Made by a program: the position numbers and the translations under genes | The notes under the pieces: model-generated | Told to the model about the DNA's origin: nothing | Database searches by the model: none | The model's input: the letters and a program-made list of their open reading frames with translations, nothing else | Assembly (NCBI RefSeq): GCF_014851585.1 | Contig: NZ_JACVAB010000002.1 | Span: 124,001 to 188,000, forward strand | Length of the DNA: 64,000 nt | Source of the DNA: Agrobacterium sp. AGB01 | Lineage (GTDB): Bacteria; Pseudomonadota; Alphaproteobacteria; Rhizobiales; Rhizobiaceae | Reading direction: 5' to 3' | Part shown: piece after piece, positions 1-8,702 of the stretch | Position numbering within the stretch: position 1 is the first letter of the stretch | Layout of the letters: every line of letters starts with the position of its first letter

Positions 1-1421
1 TCTGGCAAGTGGTTTGCCGCTGTGTGCGTGAAGCCCTTGATATTGCGAAGGTAACCGCGGGCCAAGTTGCTGCCATCGGGTTCGATGCGACCTGTTCGCT
101 GGTTGTGCGTGGTAAAAAAGGTGAGCCGGTTACTGTGTCGGTCACGGGTGAAGACCGTTTTGACACGATTGTCTGGCTTGATCACCGTGCTCTGGCCCAA
201 AGTGACTTTTTGTCCGCTTCCGGCCATCCGGTTTTGGAATTTTCCGGCCAGTCAATTTCACCGGAAATGCAAATCCCCAAGCTGATGTGGCTGAAGCAAC
301 AAATGCCGGAAACCTGGCAGCGTTCGGGTTACTTTTTTGATCTGGCAGACTTTCTGACCTGGAAAGCCTCGGGTTCGGCCAACCGGTCACTGTGCACGCT
401 CACGGCCAAGTGGAATTTTCTGGCGCATGATGGTGGCTGGTCCGAAGATTATCTGGCAATGGCCGGTCTTGAGGATTTGCTGTCGCGCGGCGGTTTGCCG
501 TCATCGGCCATTGGGCCGGGGGCAAGCGTCGGATTTGTCTCCGCCGAAGCCGCACAGCAGCTTGGGCTTGATACCGGCTGCAAGGTTGCTGCAGGCATGA
601 TTGATGCCTATGCGGGCGCGCTTGGCGCTTTGGGCGGTTGCCTGAAAGATGATATCGAGCAGCATGCCGCGCTGATTGCCGGCACATCCAGTTGCCTCGT
701 TGCCTTAACGGAAAAACCCAAACCGGGCCACAGCCTGTGGGGACCGTATTGGGATTGTGTGCTGCCCGGCCATTGGCTGGTCGAGGGTGGGCAATCGGTC
801 AGTGGCGGCCTGCTCGACTACATCGTGCAGATGCATGCAGCTGGTGGTAAACCTGAGACCAGTTTGCACCAGCGTATAGAGCAACGCGTGCAGCAATTGC
901 GGGTGATGGAGGGGGCGGAGTTTGGTAGTCGGCTGCATGTGCTGCCTGACTTCCATGGTAATCGATCCCCCTTGGCTGATCCCCATGCGTTGGGCGTTGT
1001 CAGCGGCCTGACGCTGGACATGTCCTTTGACGGGCTCTGCCGTCTATATTGGCGCACAGCCGTGTCCATCGCGCTTGGCACGCGGCATATTCTCGAAGCT
1101 ATGGAAGACACCGGCTACCACATCGATACGCTGCATGTGACGGGTGGTCATGTGCACAGCAGGTTGCTGATGGAGCTGTATGCCGATGTGACCGGTCGAA
1201 ATATCTTGATGTCAAAAACGGTTGATGCCGTGCTGCTCGGCACGGCAATGACGGCGGCCTCAGCCGCTGGCGTGCATGCCGATCTTTTTGCTGCCGGTAA
1301 GGCAATGCATTCGGCCGGAGAGATGTTACGGCCCAATCCGGATCTCACCGGTGGTTATGACCGTGATTATCGCCGGTTTATGGCCATGCAGAGACATCGT
1401 GAGGAACTCGAAAGCCTTTGA
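1..1421 (+). CDS. FGGY-family carbohydrate kinase, D-ribulokinase-like (5' truncated)
   Basis: Cytoplasmic ATP-dependent sugar kinase; this branch phosphorylates D-ribulose or a related pentulose. The open frame runs off the left edge (reading frame from base 3), so the N-terminal phosphate-binding segment is missing and about 472 residues are visible. GFDATCSLV, WLDHRA and FFDLADFLTWKASG match the FGGY/ribulokinase branch better than xylulokinase or glycerol kinase. The second actin-like domain follows (IDAYAGALGALGG, IAGTSSCLV), and HVTGGHVHS near the C-terminus fits the nucleotide-binding region. It converges with the RpiR-type regulator gene over a gap of under 40 bases. The exact substrate is an inference; transporter or dehydrogenase genes of the pathway may lie off-window. 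Confidence 0.85.
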   Translation, partial: WQVVCRCVREALDIAKVTAGQVAAIGFDATCSLVVRGKKGEPVTVSVTGEDRFDTIVWLDHRALAQSDFLSASGHPVLEFSGQSISPEMQIPKLMWLKQQMPETWQRSGYFFDLADFLTWKASGSANRSLCTLTAKWNFLAHDGGWSEDYLAMAGLEDLLSRGGLPSSAIGPGASVGFVSAEAAQQLGLDTGCKVAAGMIDAYAGALGALGGCLKDDIEQHAALIAGTSSCLVALTEKPKPGHSLWGPYWDCVLPGHWLVEGGQSVSGGLLDYIVQMHAAGGKPETSLHQRIEQRVQQLRVMEGAEFGSRLHVLPDFHGNRSPLADPHALGVVSGLTLDMSFDGLCRLYWRTAVSIALGTRHILEAMEDTGYHIDTLHVTGGHVHSRLLMELYADVTGRNILMSKTVDAVLLGTAMTAASAAGVHADLFAAGKAMHSAGEMLRPNPDLTGGYDRDYRRFMAMQRHREELESL

Positions 1422-1457
1422 CACTTTGTGTTCTGCGATGCCAGCGGTTTTACCGTT

Positions 1458-2363
1458 TCAGAACGCTAGGACCCGGTTCAATTCCATCAGCCGCTGGCTG
1501 CGATCCTCGTTTTCGCTCTGCAGCTGTTTTGTGACGGCACAAGCCAAAAACTCGATCATCGACAGCAGCTGAATGGCACTGCCATGATCGGTCATCGGCA
1601 CCAGCGGGATCATCAGGCAGATACTGGCACTGCCCGGACCCCATTCGTAATAACGGCCGGTAATCAATACGACGGTGTAACCGGCTTTGACTGCCTCATG
1701 TCCGAGACGTTGGACATGCGCCGGGTTGCCGCCGCAATCCACGATAATCAGTGTGGTGTTTTCGGGTCTGCCGTCAAAAAGTGCGACATAACCCGCGCCT
1801 TTTTCTCTCAGGTGATGCACATTGCCACGCTGTTCCAGCAATTTTGAATGCAGGTAATCGGAAATGCAAAACGCGTCGCAGCAGGAGACGATGAACACAT
1901 CTTCGCTGGAAGCAATGGCATCAAGCGTCTGTTGCCAGACAGGCTGGCGACAGAGGTCGTAGACGTTTTGAATGGACTGAACCTGCTGCAGCAAAAGCGC
2001 CGAAAGAGCGTTTTCCGGCGTGTCCGGTTGTTTCGGTGCCACGATGTCTGTCTGCGGCAGCTGCAACGAAGCGGGATCGCGCAAATGCTGGCGAATGTCG
2101 CTGAACTGCTGATAACCGAGCGAACGGATAAAGCGACCGACAGTCATCGGGCTGAGGTTAAGGCGCTGGGCTAAGGTCGCAGCCGTTTCGAATGGCAATT
2201 CCGCGAGATGTTCCAAAAGGTATTTTGCAATTCTACGCTCGGAAGGCGTTCCGAATTTCAAAAGCCGGGTCAGTTTCAGGAGTAGATTTTCCAACGCCGT
2301 TTGCCTGTTGATCGCGACCCCTATAGGAGCGTGCCGCATGAGTTGGCAAACTATTTCCCCCAT
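1458..2363 (-). CDS. RpiR/MurR-family transcriptional regulator
   Basis: Sugar-phosphate-responsive repressor or activator of 301 residues. The N-terminal helix-turn-helix is visible around residues 35-90 (PSERRIAKYLLEHLAELPF, AATLAQRLNLSPMTVGRFIR). The C-terminal half is a SIS sugar-phosphate-binding fold with VFIVSCCDAFCISDYLHSKL and TLIIVDCGGNPAH. The length is normal for the family. The ATG start was kept, although an in-frame ATG eight codons in is also possible because the HTH starts well inside. It faces the FGGY kinase tail to tail, so it may control that catabolic locus, with the sugar-phosphate product as effector; this is inference from position. Confidence 0.85.
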   Translation of the reverse strand: MGEIVCQLMRHAPIGVAINRQTALENLLLKLTRLLKFGTPSERRIAKYLLEHLAELPFETAATLAQRLNLSPMTVGRFIRSLGYQQFSDIRQHLRDPASLQLPQTDIVAPKQPDTPENALSALLLQQVQSIQNVYDLCRQPVWQQTLDAIASSEDVFIVSCCDAFCISDYLHSKLLEQRGNVHHLREKGAGYVALFDGRPENTTLIIVDCGGNPAHVQRLGHEAVKAGYTVVLITGRYYEWGPGSASICLMIPLVPMTDHGSAIQLLSMIEFLACAVTKQLQSENEDRSQRLMELNRVLAF

Positions 2364-2521
2364 AAGCTGTCATGGGACAAACATTAAATTAGAAAGTGCT
2401 TTTTTTCAAGCCAAATCTTGGGTGTTGCATTTACATTTTATTAATGCTTGCCCGGGTCTCCATTGCGATAACCGCACTACCTTCCTATGTGGGAAACAAT
2501 TGTGACTTTGCGAGGGACCAA

Positions 2522-3250
2522 ATGATATTTGATGCGACACGTTTGGCCTTGACCAACATCCTTTCGCCCGAGACACGTTCGGTTTTCTGGAAGGTACTGG
2601 CTCTTACCCTGCTGGTGCTGGCTGGCCTTTGGGTGGCCATCCGACAGCTGTTCATTTACTTAGCGTTGCCGTGGATCGATACGCTGTTGCCGGGTATTCC
2701 GGACTGGGCAGGCTGGCTTGGATTTGTGTTTGCAATTCTCGCAGGCATCGGGCTGGCACTGGCACTGGCCTTGCTGATTGCGCCGGTAACAGCCATCATT
2801 GCTGGTCTGTTTCTCGACGATGTGGCCGAAGTGCTTGAGAAACGCGATTATCCGCAAGATGCGCCGGGCCGTGCCATGCCGATGGGCGAGGCCATTTGGG
2901 CTTCCCTCAAGTTTTTTGGCGTAATCATTCTTGGCAACCTGATCGCGCTGTTGTTGCTACTGGTTCCCGGCGTCAATCTGATCGCTTTCTTTCTGGTCAA
3001 CGGTTACCTCCTGGGCCGAGAGTTTTTCGAATTTGCTGCCATGCGGTTCAGGACGCCCGATGAAGCTCGCCAGTTGCGCGCAAAACACGCGGCCACGGTG
3101 TTTACCGCCGGCCTCGTTATCGCGCTGTTCCTCGCCATCCCGTTCGTAAACCTGCTGACGCCACTGTTTGCTGCCTCGCTGATGGTGCATTTGCACAAAT
3201 CCATCAGCAAGCGCGAACCACCGTTAGTCACGCAACAGTTGGGCCGGTAA
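2522..3250 (+). CDS. CysZ-like EI24-domain inner-membrane protein
   Basis: Predicted multi-pass inner-membrane protein of 242 residues in the EI24/CysZ family, whose characterised member supports sulfate uptake. Hydrophobic segments near residues 24-45, 60-90, 125-160 and 195-220, with the NGYLLGREFFEFAAMR stretch, are typical. The frame stays open upstream, but the ATG chosen here has a good ribosome site (gaggga) six to seven bases before it, and translation from it begins with the family-like MIFDATRLALTNI. The 3' end overlaps the convergent nth gene by 27 bases. A sulfate role is family knowledge only; no cys genes are nearby. Confidence 0.8.
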   Translation: MIFDATRLALTNILSPETRSVFWKVLALTLLVLAGLWVAIRQLFIYLALPWIDTLLPGIPDWAGWLGFVFAILAGIGLALALALLIAPVTAIIAGLFLDDVAEVLEKRDYPQDAPGRAMPMGEAIWASLKFFGVIILGNLIALLLLLVPGVNLIAFFLVNGYLLGREFFEFAAMRFRTPDEARQLRAKHAATVFTAGLVIALFLAIPFVNLLTPLFAASLMVHLHKSISKREPPLVTQQLGR

Positions 3251-3994
3251 CTCGACCAGCGGAGCCGGAATATCGCAGGATTTTTCAGGTGACTTGCATA
3301 GATCAGCGATCACGCAGCGCTCGCATTCCGGTTTGCGGGCCTTGCAGCAGTATCGTCCATGCAGGATCAACCAGTGATGGGCGTGGAACAGGTATTGTTC
3401 CGGTATGATTTTCATCAACTTGTCTTCAACGTCATCCGGGGTCTTGCCCGGTGCCAGACAGAGCCGGTTGGCAATACGAAAGACGTGGGTATCAACGGCC
3501 AGTGTTGGTACGCCGAACGCCATGGACATCACCACATTGGCGGTTTTGCGCCCCACACCTGGCAGCGTGACAAGTTCGTCGCGAGTTTTTGGCACCTCGC
3601 CGCCGAAATTGTCGATCAGCATGCGCGAGAGCGAAATGACGTTCTTGGCCTTGTTGCGATAAAGTCCGATCGTCTTGATGTGATCGATCAGCCGTTCCTC
3701 ACCAAGGTCGAGCATTTTTTGTGGGGTATCGGCGATCTTGAACAGGGCACGTGTTGCCCGGTTCACACCAATATCCGTTGCCTGCGCTGACAGTGCAACC
3801 GCCACCAACAGCGTGAAAGGGTTGGTGTGTTCCAGTTCACCCTTGGGCTCAGGTCGTTGCACAGAAAAACGCCGGAAGATCTCCTCCAGATCTGCCTTCG
3901 AATACAGGGAGCGGGGCGTGCGTCCTTTACGCGCAGAAGTCTGATTTGACTTTTGCAAGGTTTGGGTGCTGGATCGTTTCTTCGCTATTGTCAT
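3224..3994 (-). CDS. nth: Endonuclease III (DNA glycosylase/AP lyase)
   Basis: Base-excision-repair enzyme that removes oxidised pyrimidines and cleaves the abasic site. The helix-hairpin-helix with catalytic lysine is LPGVGRKTANVV, the catalytic aspartate follows in VDTHVFRIANRL, and the iron-sulfur loop has the exact C-X6-C-X2-C-X5-C spacing (CKARKPECERCVIADLC). The protein is 256 residues from the MTIAKKRSS start; a longer frame is open upstream but would overlap the DUF2244 gene. The basic N-terminal tail of about 40 residues precedes the core, as in other rhizobial Nth proteins. The 3' end overlaps the CysZ-like gene, and the DUF2244 gene starts only 23 bases away on the other strand. 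Confidence 0.95.
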   Translation of the reverse strand: MTIAKKRSSTQTLQKSNQTSARKGRTPRSLYSKADLEEIFRRFSVQRPEPKGELEHTNPFTLLVAVALSAQATDIGVNRATRALFKIADTPQKMLDLGEERLIDHIKTIGLYRNKAKNVISLSRMLIDNFGGEVPKTRDELVTLPGVGRKTANVVMSMAFGVPTLAVDTHVFRIANRLCLAPGKTPDDVEDKLMKIIPEQYLFHAHHWLILHGRYCCKARKPECERCVIADLCKSPEKSCDIPAPLVELPAQLLRD

Positions 3995-4017
3995 GCCTTC
4001 ATCTATAGCCAGCCGGA

Positions 4018-4515
4018 ATGCGGGAACGCAACGTGGATACGATAAACGATGAACCGGTTTTTGCTGCACAGTTGGTGCCACACCGTTCGCTGGGGCGAAA
4101 AGGGTTTCGGGTGCTGCTGTTACTGACCGGCATGGTCTGCTTCGTCTACGGGGTGTTTTTTGTCGTTACCGGCGCCTGGCTGGTTGGCGTGTTCTTCGGT
4201 CTTGATTTTCTGCTTCTTTATGGAGCCTTCAAACTCAACTATCGGGCCGCGCGCAGACGGGAGGAAGTCACCGTCTGGCGCACCCGCCTGTCGGTGCGTA
4301 AATACGCTCCTTCCGGACGGATGGAAGAGCATGTTTTCAACCCGTTCTGGACACGGTTTCGGGTGCGTCGACACGAGGAATTCGGCATCCTCTCCATGCA
4401 TGTTTCAGGTCAGGGGCAAATGACGGATGTCGGCTCCTTTCTCAATCCGGATGATCGTGAAAGCTTTGCGAAAGCATTCAAGGGTGCTTTGGCCAGAGTA
4501 AGACGCAGAATTTAA
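4018..4515 (+). CDS. DUF2244 domain integral membrane protein
   Basis: A 165-residue protein of the DUF2244 family, common in Alphaproteobacteria and of unknown function. Two closely spaced hydrophobic helices occupy roughly residues 30-72 (VLLLLTGMVCFVYGVFFVV, WLVGVFFGLDFLLLYGAF), followed by a soluble domain with VWRTRLSVRKYAPSG and the GSFLNPDDRESFAKAFKGAL ending typical of the family. The start is uncertain: the ATG used here, or a GTG five codons later with a nearer gggaa ribosome site. Divergent from nth with almost no intergenic space. No specific function is known. Confidence 0.8.
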   Translation: MRERNVDTINDEPVFAAQLVPHRSLGRKGFRVLLLLTGMVCFVYGVFFVVTGAWLVGVFFGLDFLLLYGAFKLNYRAARRREEVTVWRTRLSVRKYAPSGRMEEHVFNPFWTRFRVRRHEEFGILSMHVSGQGQMTDVGSFLNPDDRESFAKAFKGALARVRRRI

Positions 4516-4592
4516 CGTGATGGTTTGCAGACGCAAGAAACGGGTGGCGATGATCGTCTGTCCGTGGTCTTCTGTTGCCAAGGAGACATGCG

Positions 4593-5465
4593 ATGAAAGC
4601 CGATCTTATTTTGCAGGAAGACATCACACCGGACGGTTCCGATTACGAGACCGTCCGGCAGGTCATCGAGATCATGACGGTGGACTACCGTGATCAGCCA
4701 TCGCTGGAAATGATTGCGGCGCGTATGGGCAGATCGCCAACACAGTTGCAGAAGACATTCACGCGGTGGGCCGGTCTGTCACCGAAAGCGTTTCTTCAGG
4801 CTGTGACGCTCGATCATGCGAAACGTCTATTGCGTCAGGAACAGTTGCCGTTACTGGAAACCTCCATCGAGGTTGGCATGTCCGGGCCGGGCAGGTTGCA
4901 TGATCTGTTCGTTACACATGAGGCCATGTCGCCGGGTGAATGGAAGGCCAAGGGTGAAGGACTGACGATCCGCTGGGGTTATCATGTCTCTCCATTCGGT
5001 CTGGCGCTCGTCATGGTCACCGACCGTGGTCTGGCGGGCGTTGCCTTTGCCGATGCCGGTGAAGAGGCCGCCTGTTTCGAGGATATGGCGCAGCGTTGGC
5101 CGAAGGCGAATTACGTCGAAGATGTTGCCGCCACCATGCCTTATGCCTCGCGTATTTTCGAGCCGCAGGCATGGCGTTGCGACCAGCCGCTTCGCGTGGT
5201 GCTGCTGGGCACGGATTTTCAGGTCCGTGTCTGGAAAAGCCTGTTGAAGATCCCGTTTGGTAAGGCGGTTACCTATTCCGACATCGCGCAGGATATTGGC
5301 CAGCCCACGGCCTCCCGCGCGGTGGGTGCCGCTGTCGGTGCAAACCCGGTGTCATTCGTGGTGCCCTGCCACCGTGCGCTTGGCAAAAGTGGTGCCTTGA
5401 CCGGTTACCATTGGGGCCTGACGCGTAAAAGGGCCATGCTCGGCTGGGAATCCGCGCACGCCTGA
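4593..5465 (+). CDS. AraC-type HTH / methylated-DNA-protein-cysteine methyltransferase fusion (Ada-like)
   Basis: Repairs O6-alkylguanine by transferring the alkyl group to its own cysteine, and probably regulates transcription. Residues about 12-110 form an AraC-type double helix-turn-helix (IAARMGRSPTQLQKTFTRWAG, SPKAFLQAVTLDHAKRLL). The C-terminal domain carries the PCHR active site with C259 (SFVVPCHRALG) and the end LTRKRAMLGWE. The N-terminal zinc/phosphotriester domain of E. coli Ada is absent. The ATG chosen lies six bases after aaggaga; an upstream TTG in the same frame lacks such a site. Without the zinc domain, the usual Ada switch (methyl-phosphotriester sensing) cannot operate here in the same way. 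Confidence 0.88.
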   Translation: MKADLILQEDITPDGSDYETVRQVIEIMTVDYRDQPSLEMIAARMGRSPTQLQKTFTRWAGLSPKAFLQAVTLDHAKRLLRQEQLPLLETSIEVGMSGPGRLHDLFVTHEAMSPGEWKAKGEGLTIRWGYHVSPFGLALVMVTDRGLAGVAFADAGEEAACFEDMAQRWPKANYVEDVAATMPYASRIFEPQAWRCDQPLRVVLLGTDFQVRVWKSLLKIPFGKAVTYSDIAQDIGQPTASRAVGAAVGANPVSFVVPCHRALGKSGALTGYHWGLTRKRAMLGWESAHA

Positions 5466-5469
5466 GATG

Positions 5470-6474
5470 TCAGGCGGCGGAACAGTCGTTTGACAGGGCC
5501 AGCAATGCCCGTGCGGCTGTTTCATCTGTTATAAGGGTGTTACAGCCGATGCGTCGTATTGTGGCCTGAATGGCGACAGCACGCTGCGCGCCACCGGATG
5601 CCAGAACAATGTGCTTTGCTTTCTTCAGCGTCTCGAGGTCGATCGACATGACGCGCTGGTTGATTGGATGCTCAACGGAATTGCCGTCCTTGTCGAGGAA
5701 GTTGAACATTGTATCGCAGACGCAGCCTGCATCGATCAGTTCTTCCAGCGTCTGGCGGCTGATAAAACCTTCGGACAATGACGTGGACTGCGGGCCTATG
5801 TCGCCGCAGCTGACAATGGCGATATCCAGTTTTTCAGCCAGATCGTAAAGCGTGTTCAGTCCGCACTTTTCAATGAGGGTTTTGCGGGTTTCGACGGAAT
5901 CGACCAGCAGCGGTGCAAGAAACATGTAGCATTCGGCGCCAAGTTGGCTTGCCAGTCGCCATGTGTAATCCAAAGGGTTGGTCTGGTGTACGGCGACGAT
6001 ACCGCCCAGCAAAGAAACCACTTTGCAGTTATCACGACGCGGTGGGCGGAAGCTGGCAAGCGAAGCTGTCATGGTACGCCCCCAACCAACGCCTATGGTG
6101 GCATTTTCCGGGATGGCTTCAGACAGAAACTGCCCGAGCGCCAGTCCCACTGCCTTTGCGATGGCCGGTGCCGACGTGTTGGCCGGGGAAGGAACAATGA
6201 TGGCCTCGTCCAGCCCGTAGGCTTTTTCGAGCTGTCCCGCCAGCTCAATGAAATCTTCGATACCTTCGTTGATCCAGATCTGGACTTCGGACCGTTTCAT
6301 GGCCTCGTCGAGCAGGCGAATGACGGTGGACCGGCTGATCCCCAGTTTTTCGGCGACATCTTTCTGCGTCATTCCCTGATTATAATAGAGCCAGGCGGCT
6401 CTGAGGCGTAGGGACGAGGCTTCGGAAATGGATGTGTGGGTTTCGCGTCTGAGTTTCGCCACGCTTATCACCAA
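5470..6474 (-). CDS. SorC/DeoR-family sugar-binding transcriptional regulator
   Basis: Regulator of 334 residues with an N-terminal HTH near residues 25-60 (LRAAWLYYNQGMTQKDVAEK, ISRSTVIRLLDEA) and a C-terminal sugar-phosphate-binding domain with TIGVGWGRTMTASL, VVSLLGGIV and HIVLASGGAQRAVAI. That layout is diagnostic of the SorC family, which senses phosphorylated sugars. No ATG lies near the 5' end: TTG at the listed end, GTG one codon in or GTG four codons in are all possible and none has a strong ribosome site. It diverges from tal over about 200 bases, so control of tal or of itself is possible; no dedicated sugar operon is adjacent. Confidence 0.82.
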   Translation of the reverse strand: MVISVAKLRRETHTSISEASSLRLRAAWLYYNQGMTQKDVAEKLGISRSTVIRLLDEAMKRSEVQIWINEGIEDFIELAGQLEKAYGLDEAIIVPSPANTSAPAIAKAVGLALGQFLSEAIPENATIGVGWGRTMTASLASFRPPRRDNCKVVSLLGGIVAVHQTNPLDYTWRLASQLGAECYMFLAPLLVDSVETRKTLIEKCGLNTLYDLAEKLDIAIVSCGDIGPQSTSLSEGFISRQTLEELIDAGCVCDTMFNFLDKDGNSVEHPINQRVMSIDLETLKKAKHIVLASGGAQRAVAIQATIRRIGCNTLITDETAARALLALSNDCSAA

Positions 6475-6536
6475 TGTTTGTTATGCAGCGAGTATGACTT
6501 TCGTGAAACTTATGTCAATTGCGTTGCGCAAATGTC

Positions 6537-6566
6537 TTGACTTTTGTCGATCTGCCAAGCGATACT
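6537..6566 (+). promoter_or_regulatory. Candidate sigma-70 promoter of tal
   Basis: TTGACT and GATACT hexamers are separated by 18 bases in the gap between the SorC regulator and tal. A CCCATG-GCTTT-CATGGG hairpin lies about 35 bases downstream in the presumed leader. Called by eye from the consensus only. Confidence 0.4.
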
Positions 6567-6672
6567 TTTAATCAGGTCAGGACCGTAATTTCGGCCGCAC
6601 TCCCATGGCTTTCATGGGGGAACGAAACGGCGGCTGAAGCAGTTTTATAGTCAATCCATAAGGATCACCCGG

Positions 6673-7629
6673 ATGACGTCCAAGCTCGATCAACTCCGTT
6701 CCATTACAACCGTGGTTGCTGATACCGGCGACATTGATGCGGTTGCACGCCTCAAGCCAGTCGATTGCACAACAAACCCGACCATCGTTCTTAAAGCATT
6801 GGGAACGCCTGCGTTTGCAGATGCGGTCAAAGAAGCTGTCAGCTGGGGTAAAAAACAGGGCGGCGATCAGGATGCCGTTGTTGCCGCCGTCGCAGATCGT
6901 CTTGCCATTTCGGTTGGTGCCGCACTTGCCAAGCTCGTTCCGGGCCGCGTTTCCACCGAAGTGGATGCTGACCTGTCCTTCGATACCGAAGCCTCCATTG
7001 CCAAGGCGCACGGCATCATTGCTGCCTACAAGGAACGCGGTATTGAGCGTGACCGTATTCTCATCAAGCTGGCTTCCACATGGGAAGGTATCCGTGCTGC
7101 GCAGGTTCTGCAGTCTGAAGGCATCGATTGCAACCTGACCCTGCTGTTCTCCAAGGCCCAGGCGATTGCTTGTGCAGAAGCCAAGGCATTCCTGATTTCG
7201 CCATTCGTTGGTCGTATTCTCGATTGGCACAAGAAGTCCACCGGTCAGGATTACACGTCTGAAACCGATCCGGGCGTTGTCTCGGTGCGTGGCATCTACA
7301 ACTACTACAAATCCAACGGCATCTCGACCATCGTCATGGGTGCTTCCTTCCGCAATGCAGGCGAAATCGAAGCGCTTGCTGGTTGCGATCGTCTGACCAT
7401 CAGCCCGGCGTTGCTGGAAGAACTCGACAAGGACCAGGGTACGCTTGAGCGCAAGCTGTCACCTGACAATGTCACGGCAGAGCCGCTGCAGTCGCTGGAC
7501 GAAAAGGCGTTCCGCTGGATGCTGAACGAAGATGCAATGGCAACTGAAAAGCTGTCGGAAGGCATCCGTCTGTTTGCCAAGGACCTCGTTGCACTGCGCT
7601 CGATGGTCAAAAAAGAACTTGCAGCCTGA
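6673..7629 (+). CDS. tal: Transaldolase
   Basis: Non-oxidative pentose-phosphate enzyme, 318 residues, moving a dihydroxyacetone unit between sedoheptulose-7-phosphate and glyceraldehyde-3-phosphate through a Schiff base. The lysine is K132 in [17 protein letters not shown]. The N-terminal [13 protein letters not shown] and the [14 protein letters not shown] segment identify the long TalB-type family. An aagga ribosome site sits eight bases before the ATG. It is monocistronic, with a strong terminator immediately downstream and a divergent SorC regulator upstream. Works with eda and the xylose genes elsewhere in the window in pentose and hexose catabolism. Confidence 0.95.
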   Translation: MTSKLDQLRSITTVVADTGDIDAVARLKPVDCTTNPTIVLKALGTPAFADAVKEAVSWGKKQGGDQDAVVAAVADRLAISVGAALAKLVPGRVSTEVDADLSFDTEASIAKAHGIIAAYKERGIERDRILIKLASTWEGIRAAQVLQSEGIDCNLTLLFSKAQAIACAEAKAFLISPFVGRILDWHKKSTGQDYTSETDPGVVSVRGIYNYYKSNGISTIVMGASFRNAGEIEALAGCDRLTISPALLEELDKDQGTLERKLSPDNVTAEPLQSLDEKAFRWMLNEDAMATEKLSEGIRLFAKDLVALRSMVKKELAA

Positions 7630-7690
7630 GGTTTGTTGGAACTTTTGAAACGTTTACCCGTTTAATTTCCAAGAATACTCCAGTGCCAAA

Positions 7691-7722
7691 CGCGACCGTC
7701 TCCCTGCCGGTCGCGTTTTTTA
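7691..7722 (+). terminator. Rho-independent terminator of tal
   Basis: An 8-bp perfect stem (CGCGACCG / CGGTCGCG) with a 9-base loop is followed by six T residues, about 60 bases after the tal stop codon. Confidence 0.85.
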
Positions 7723-7746
7723 TTTGCTGTGGTGCAATCTATCTTC

Positions 7747-8526
7747 TTATTGAGTGCGGCTGCCGGCAACGATTTCCGAAATGCGGGCGGCTGCTTCTAC
7801 AATATAGTCCAGACACACTTTCTGGGTCGGCGCATTGGCGCTGAGCGGTTCAATGAACGGGCAAGTCAAAGCCGCAATGGCGGTGCCATCCAGTGTCAGC
7901 ACCGGTGCCGACAGTGTCGTGACCACGGCGGTTTGCATGCTTTTCATGATGTCATAACCGTCGTGCCGGATGCGGCTTAATGTTTCACTGAGATTGTCAG
8001 GTGTCGACATGCCCTCGTTGAAACGCAACTGCTCGGCAACCATCATCTCGCGTTGTGTTTCGGTCTGGAAAGCCAGCAGGATATGGCCAGACCCGGTGTT
8101 GAACAGGCTCATATGCGCGCCAACCCGCACCGACAGCGCCCAATAGGTCGATGAATCCTGCTGGGCAATAACAGTGACAGCGCCTCTGTCGTGCACAGTC
8201 AGATGGCAGGCCTGCTGTGCCTTGTTGGAGAAGTCGCGCATGACAGGCGTGGCGAACGATACCAGTCTGCGAATAGGGGCGTGAAAATGGGCAAGGCCGA
8301 ACATTTTCAGGCTGAGGAAAAAGCGGTCGCCATCCTGACGGTAGACGTATCCGCGCCGTACCAGACGATCGAGCATACGGTAAAATTCGCTAGGGCTTTT
8401 GCCGAGCGACTTGGCAATTTCAGCCTGGGTCAGACCGCCATCCGTATGGGCCAGTAGTTCGAGGATATCCAGCCCTTTGTCGAGCGCGGGCGCACGATAG
8501 CGATCACTATTGTCTTCGGTTGTCAT
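7747..8526 (-). CDS. IclR-family transcriptional regulator
   Basis: Regulator of 259 residues. The N-terminal winged HTH is APALDKGLDILELLAHTDGG then LTQAEIAKSLGKSPSEFYRM; the C-terminal half is the IclR effector-binding domain ending in AALTCPF-type strands. The ATG follows a gagggg ribosome site on the minus strand. It diverges from the SDR dehydrogenase gene with about 175 bases between, the usual arrangement for a regulator and its target, so it probably controls that dehydrogenase. The effector is unknown; IclR proteins usually bind small organic acids. Confidence 0.88.
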   Translation of the reverse strand: MTTEDNSDRYRAPALDKGLDILELLAHTDGGLTQAEIAKSLGKSPSEFYRMLDRLVRRGYVYRQDGDRFFLSLKMFGLAHFHAPIRRLVSFATPVMRDFSNKAQQACHLTVHDRGAVTVIAQQDSSTYWALSVRVGAHMSLFNTGSGHILLAFQTETQREMMVAEQLRFNEGMSTPDNLSETLSRIRHDGYDIMKSMQTAVVTTLSAPVLTLDGTAIAALTCPFIEPLSANAPTQKVCLDYIVEAAARISEIVAGSRTQ

Positions 8527-8587
8527 GGTACCCCTCCACTAACCTCATTTTGCCTATGCCAAACATCTTGTTGTCTGTCTGTTGCGC

Positions 8588-8616
8588 TTGACGGCTTATA
8601 AATACACTGTTTACAT
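8588..8616 (+). promoter_or_regulatory. Candidate promoter of the SDR gene
   Basis: TTGACG, a 17-base spacer and TTACAT lie in the IclR/SDR divergent gap, about 85 bases before the SDR start. Consensus match by eye; the IclR protein would be expected to bind close by. Confidence 0.35.
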
Positions 8617-8702
8617 ATGAATTATCAATCCGCATCTGAATGTCCTCATTGTGAAGGCCAGTCATCGGCGCGGTAAACTGGATTGGCAGGGAGGATTACC
8701 AT

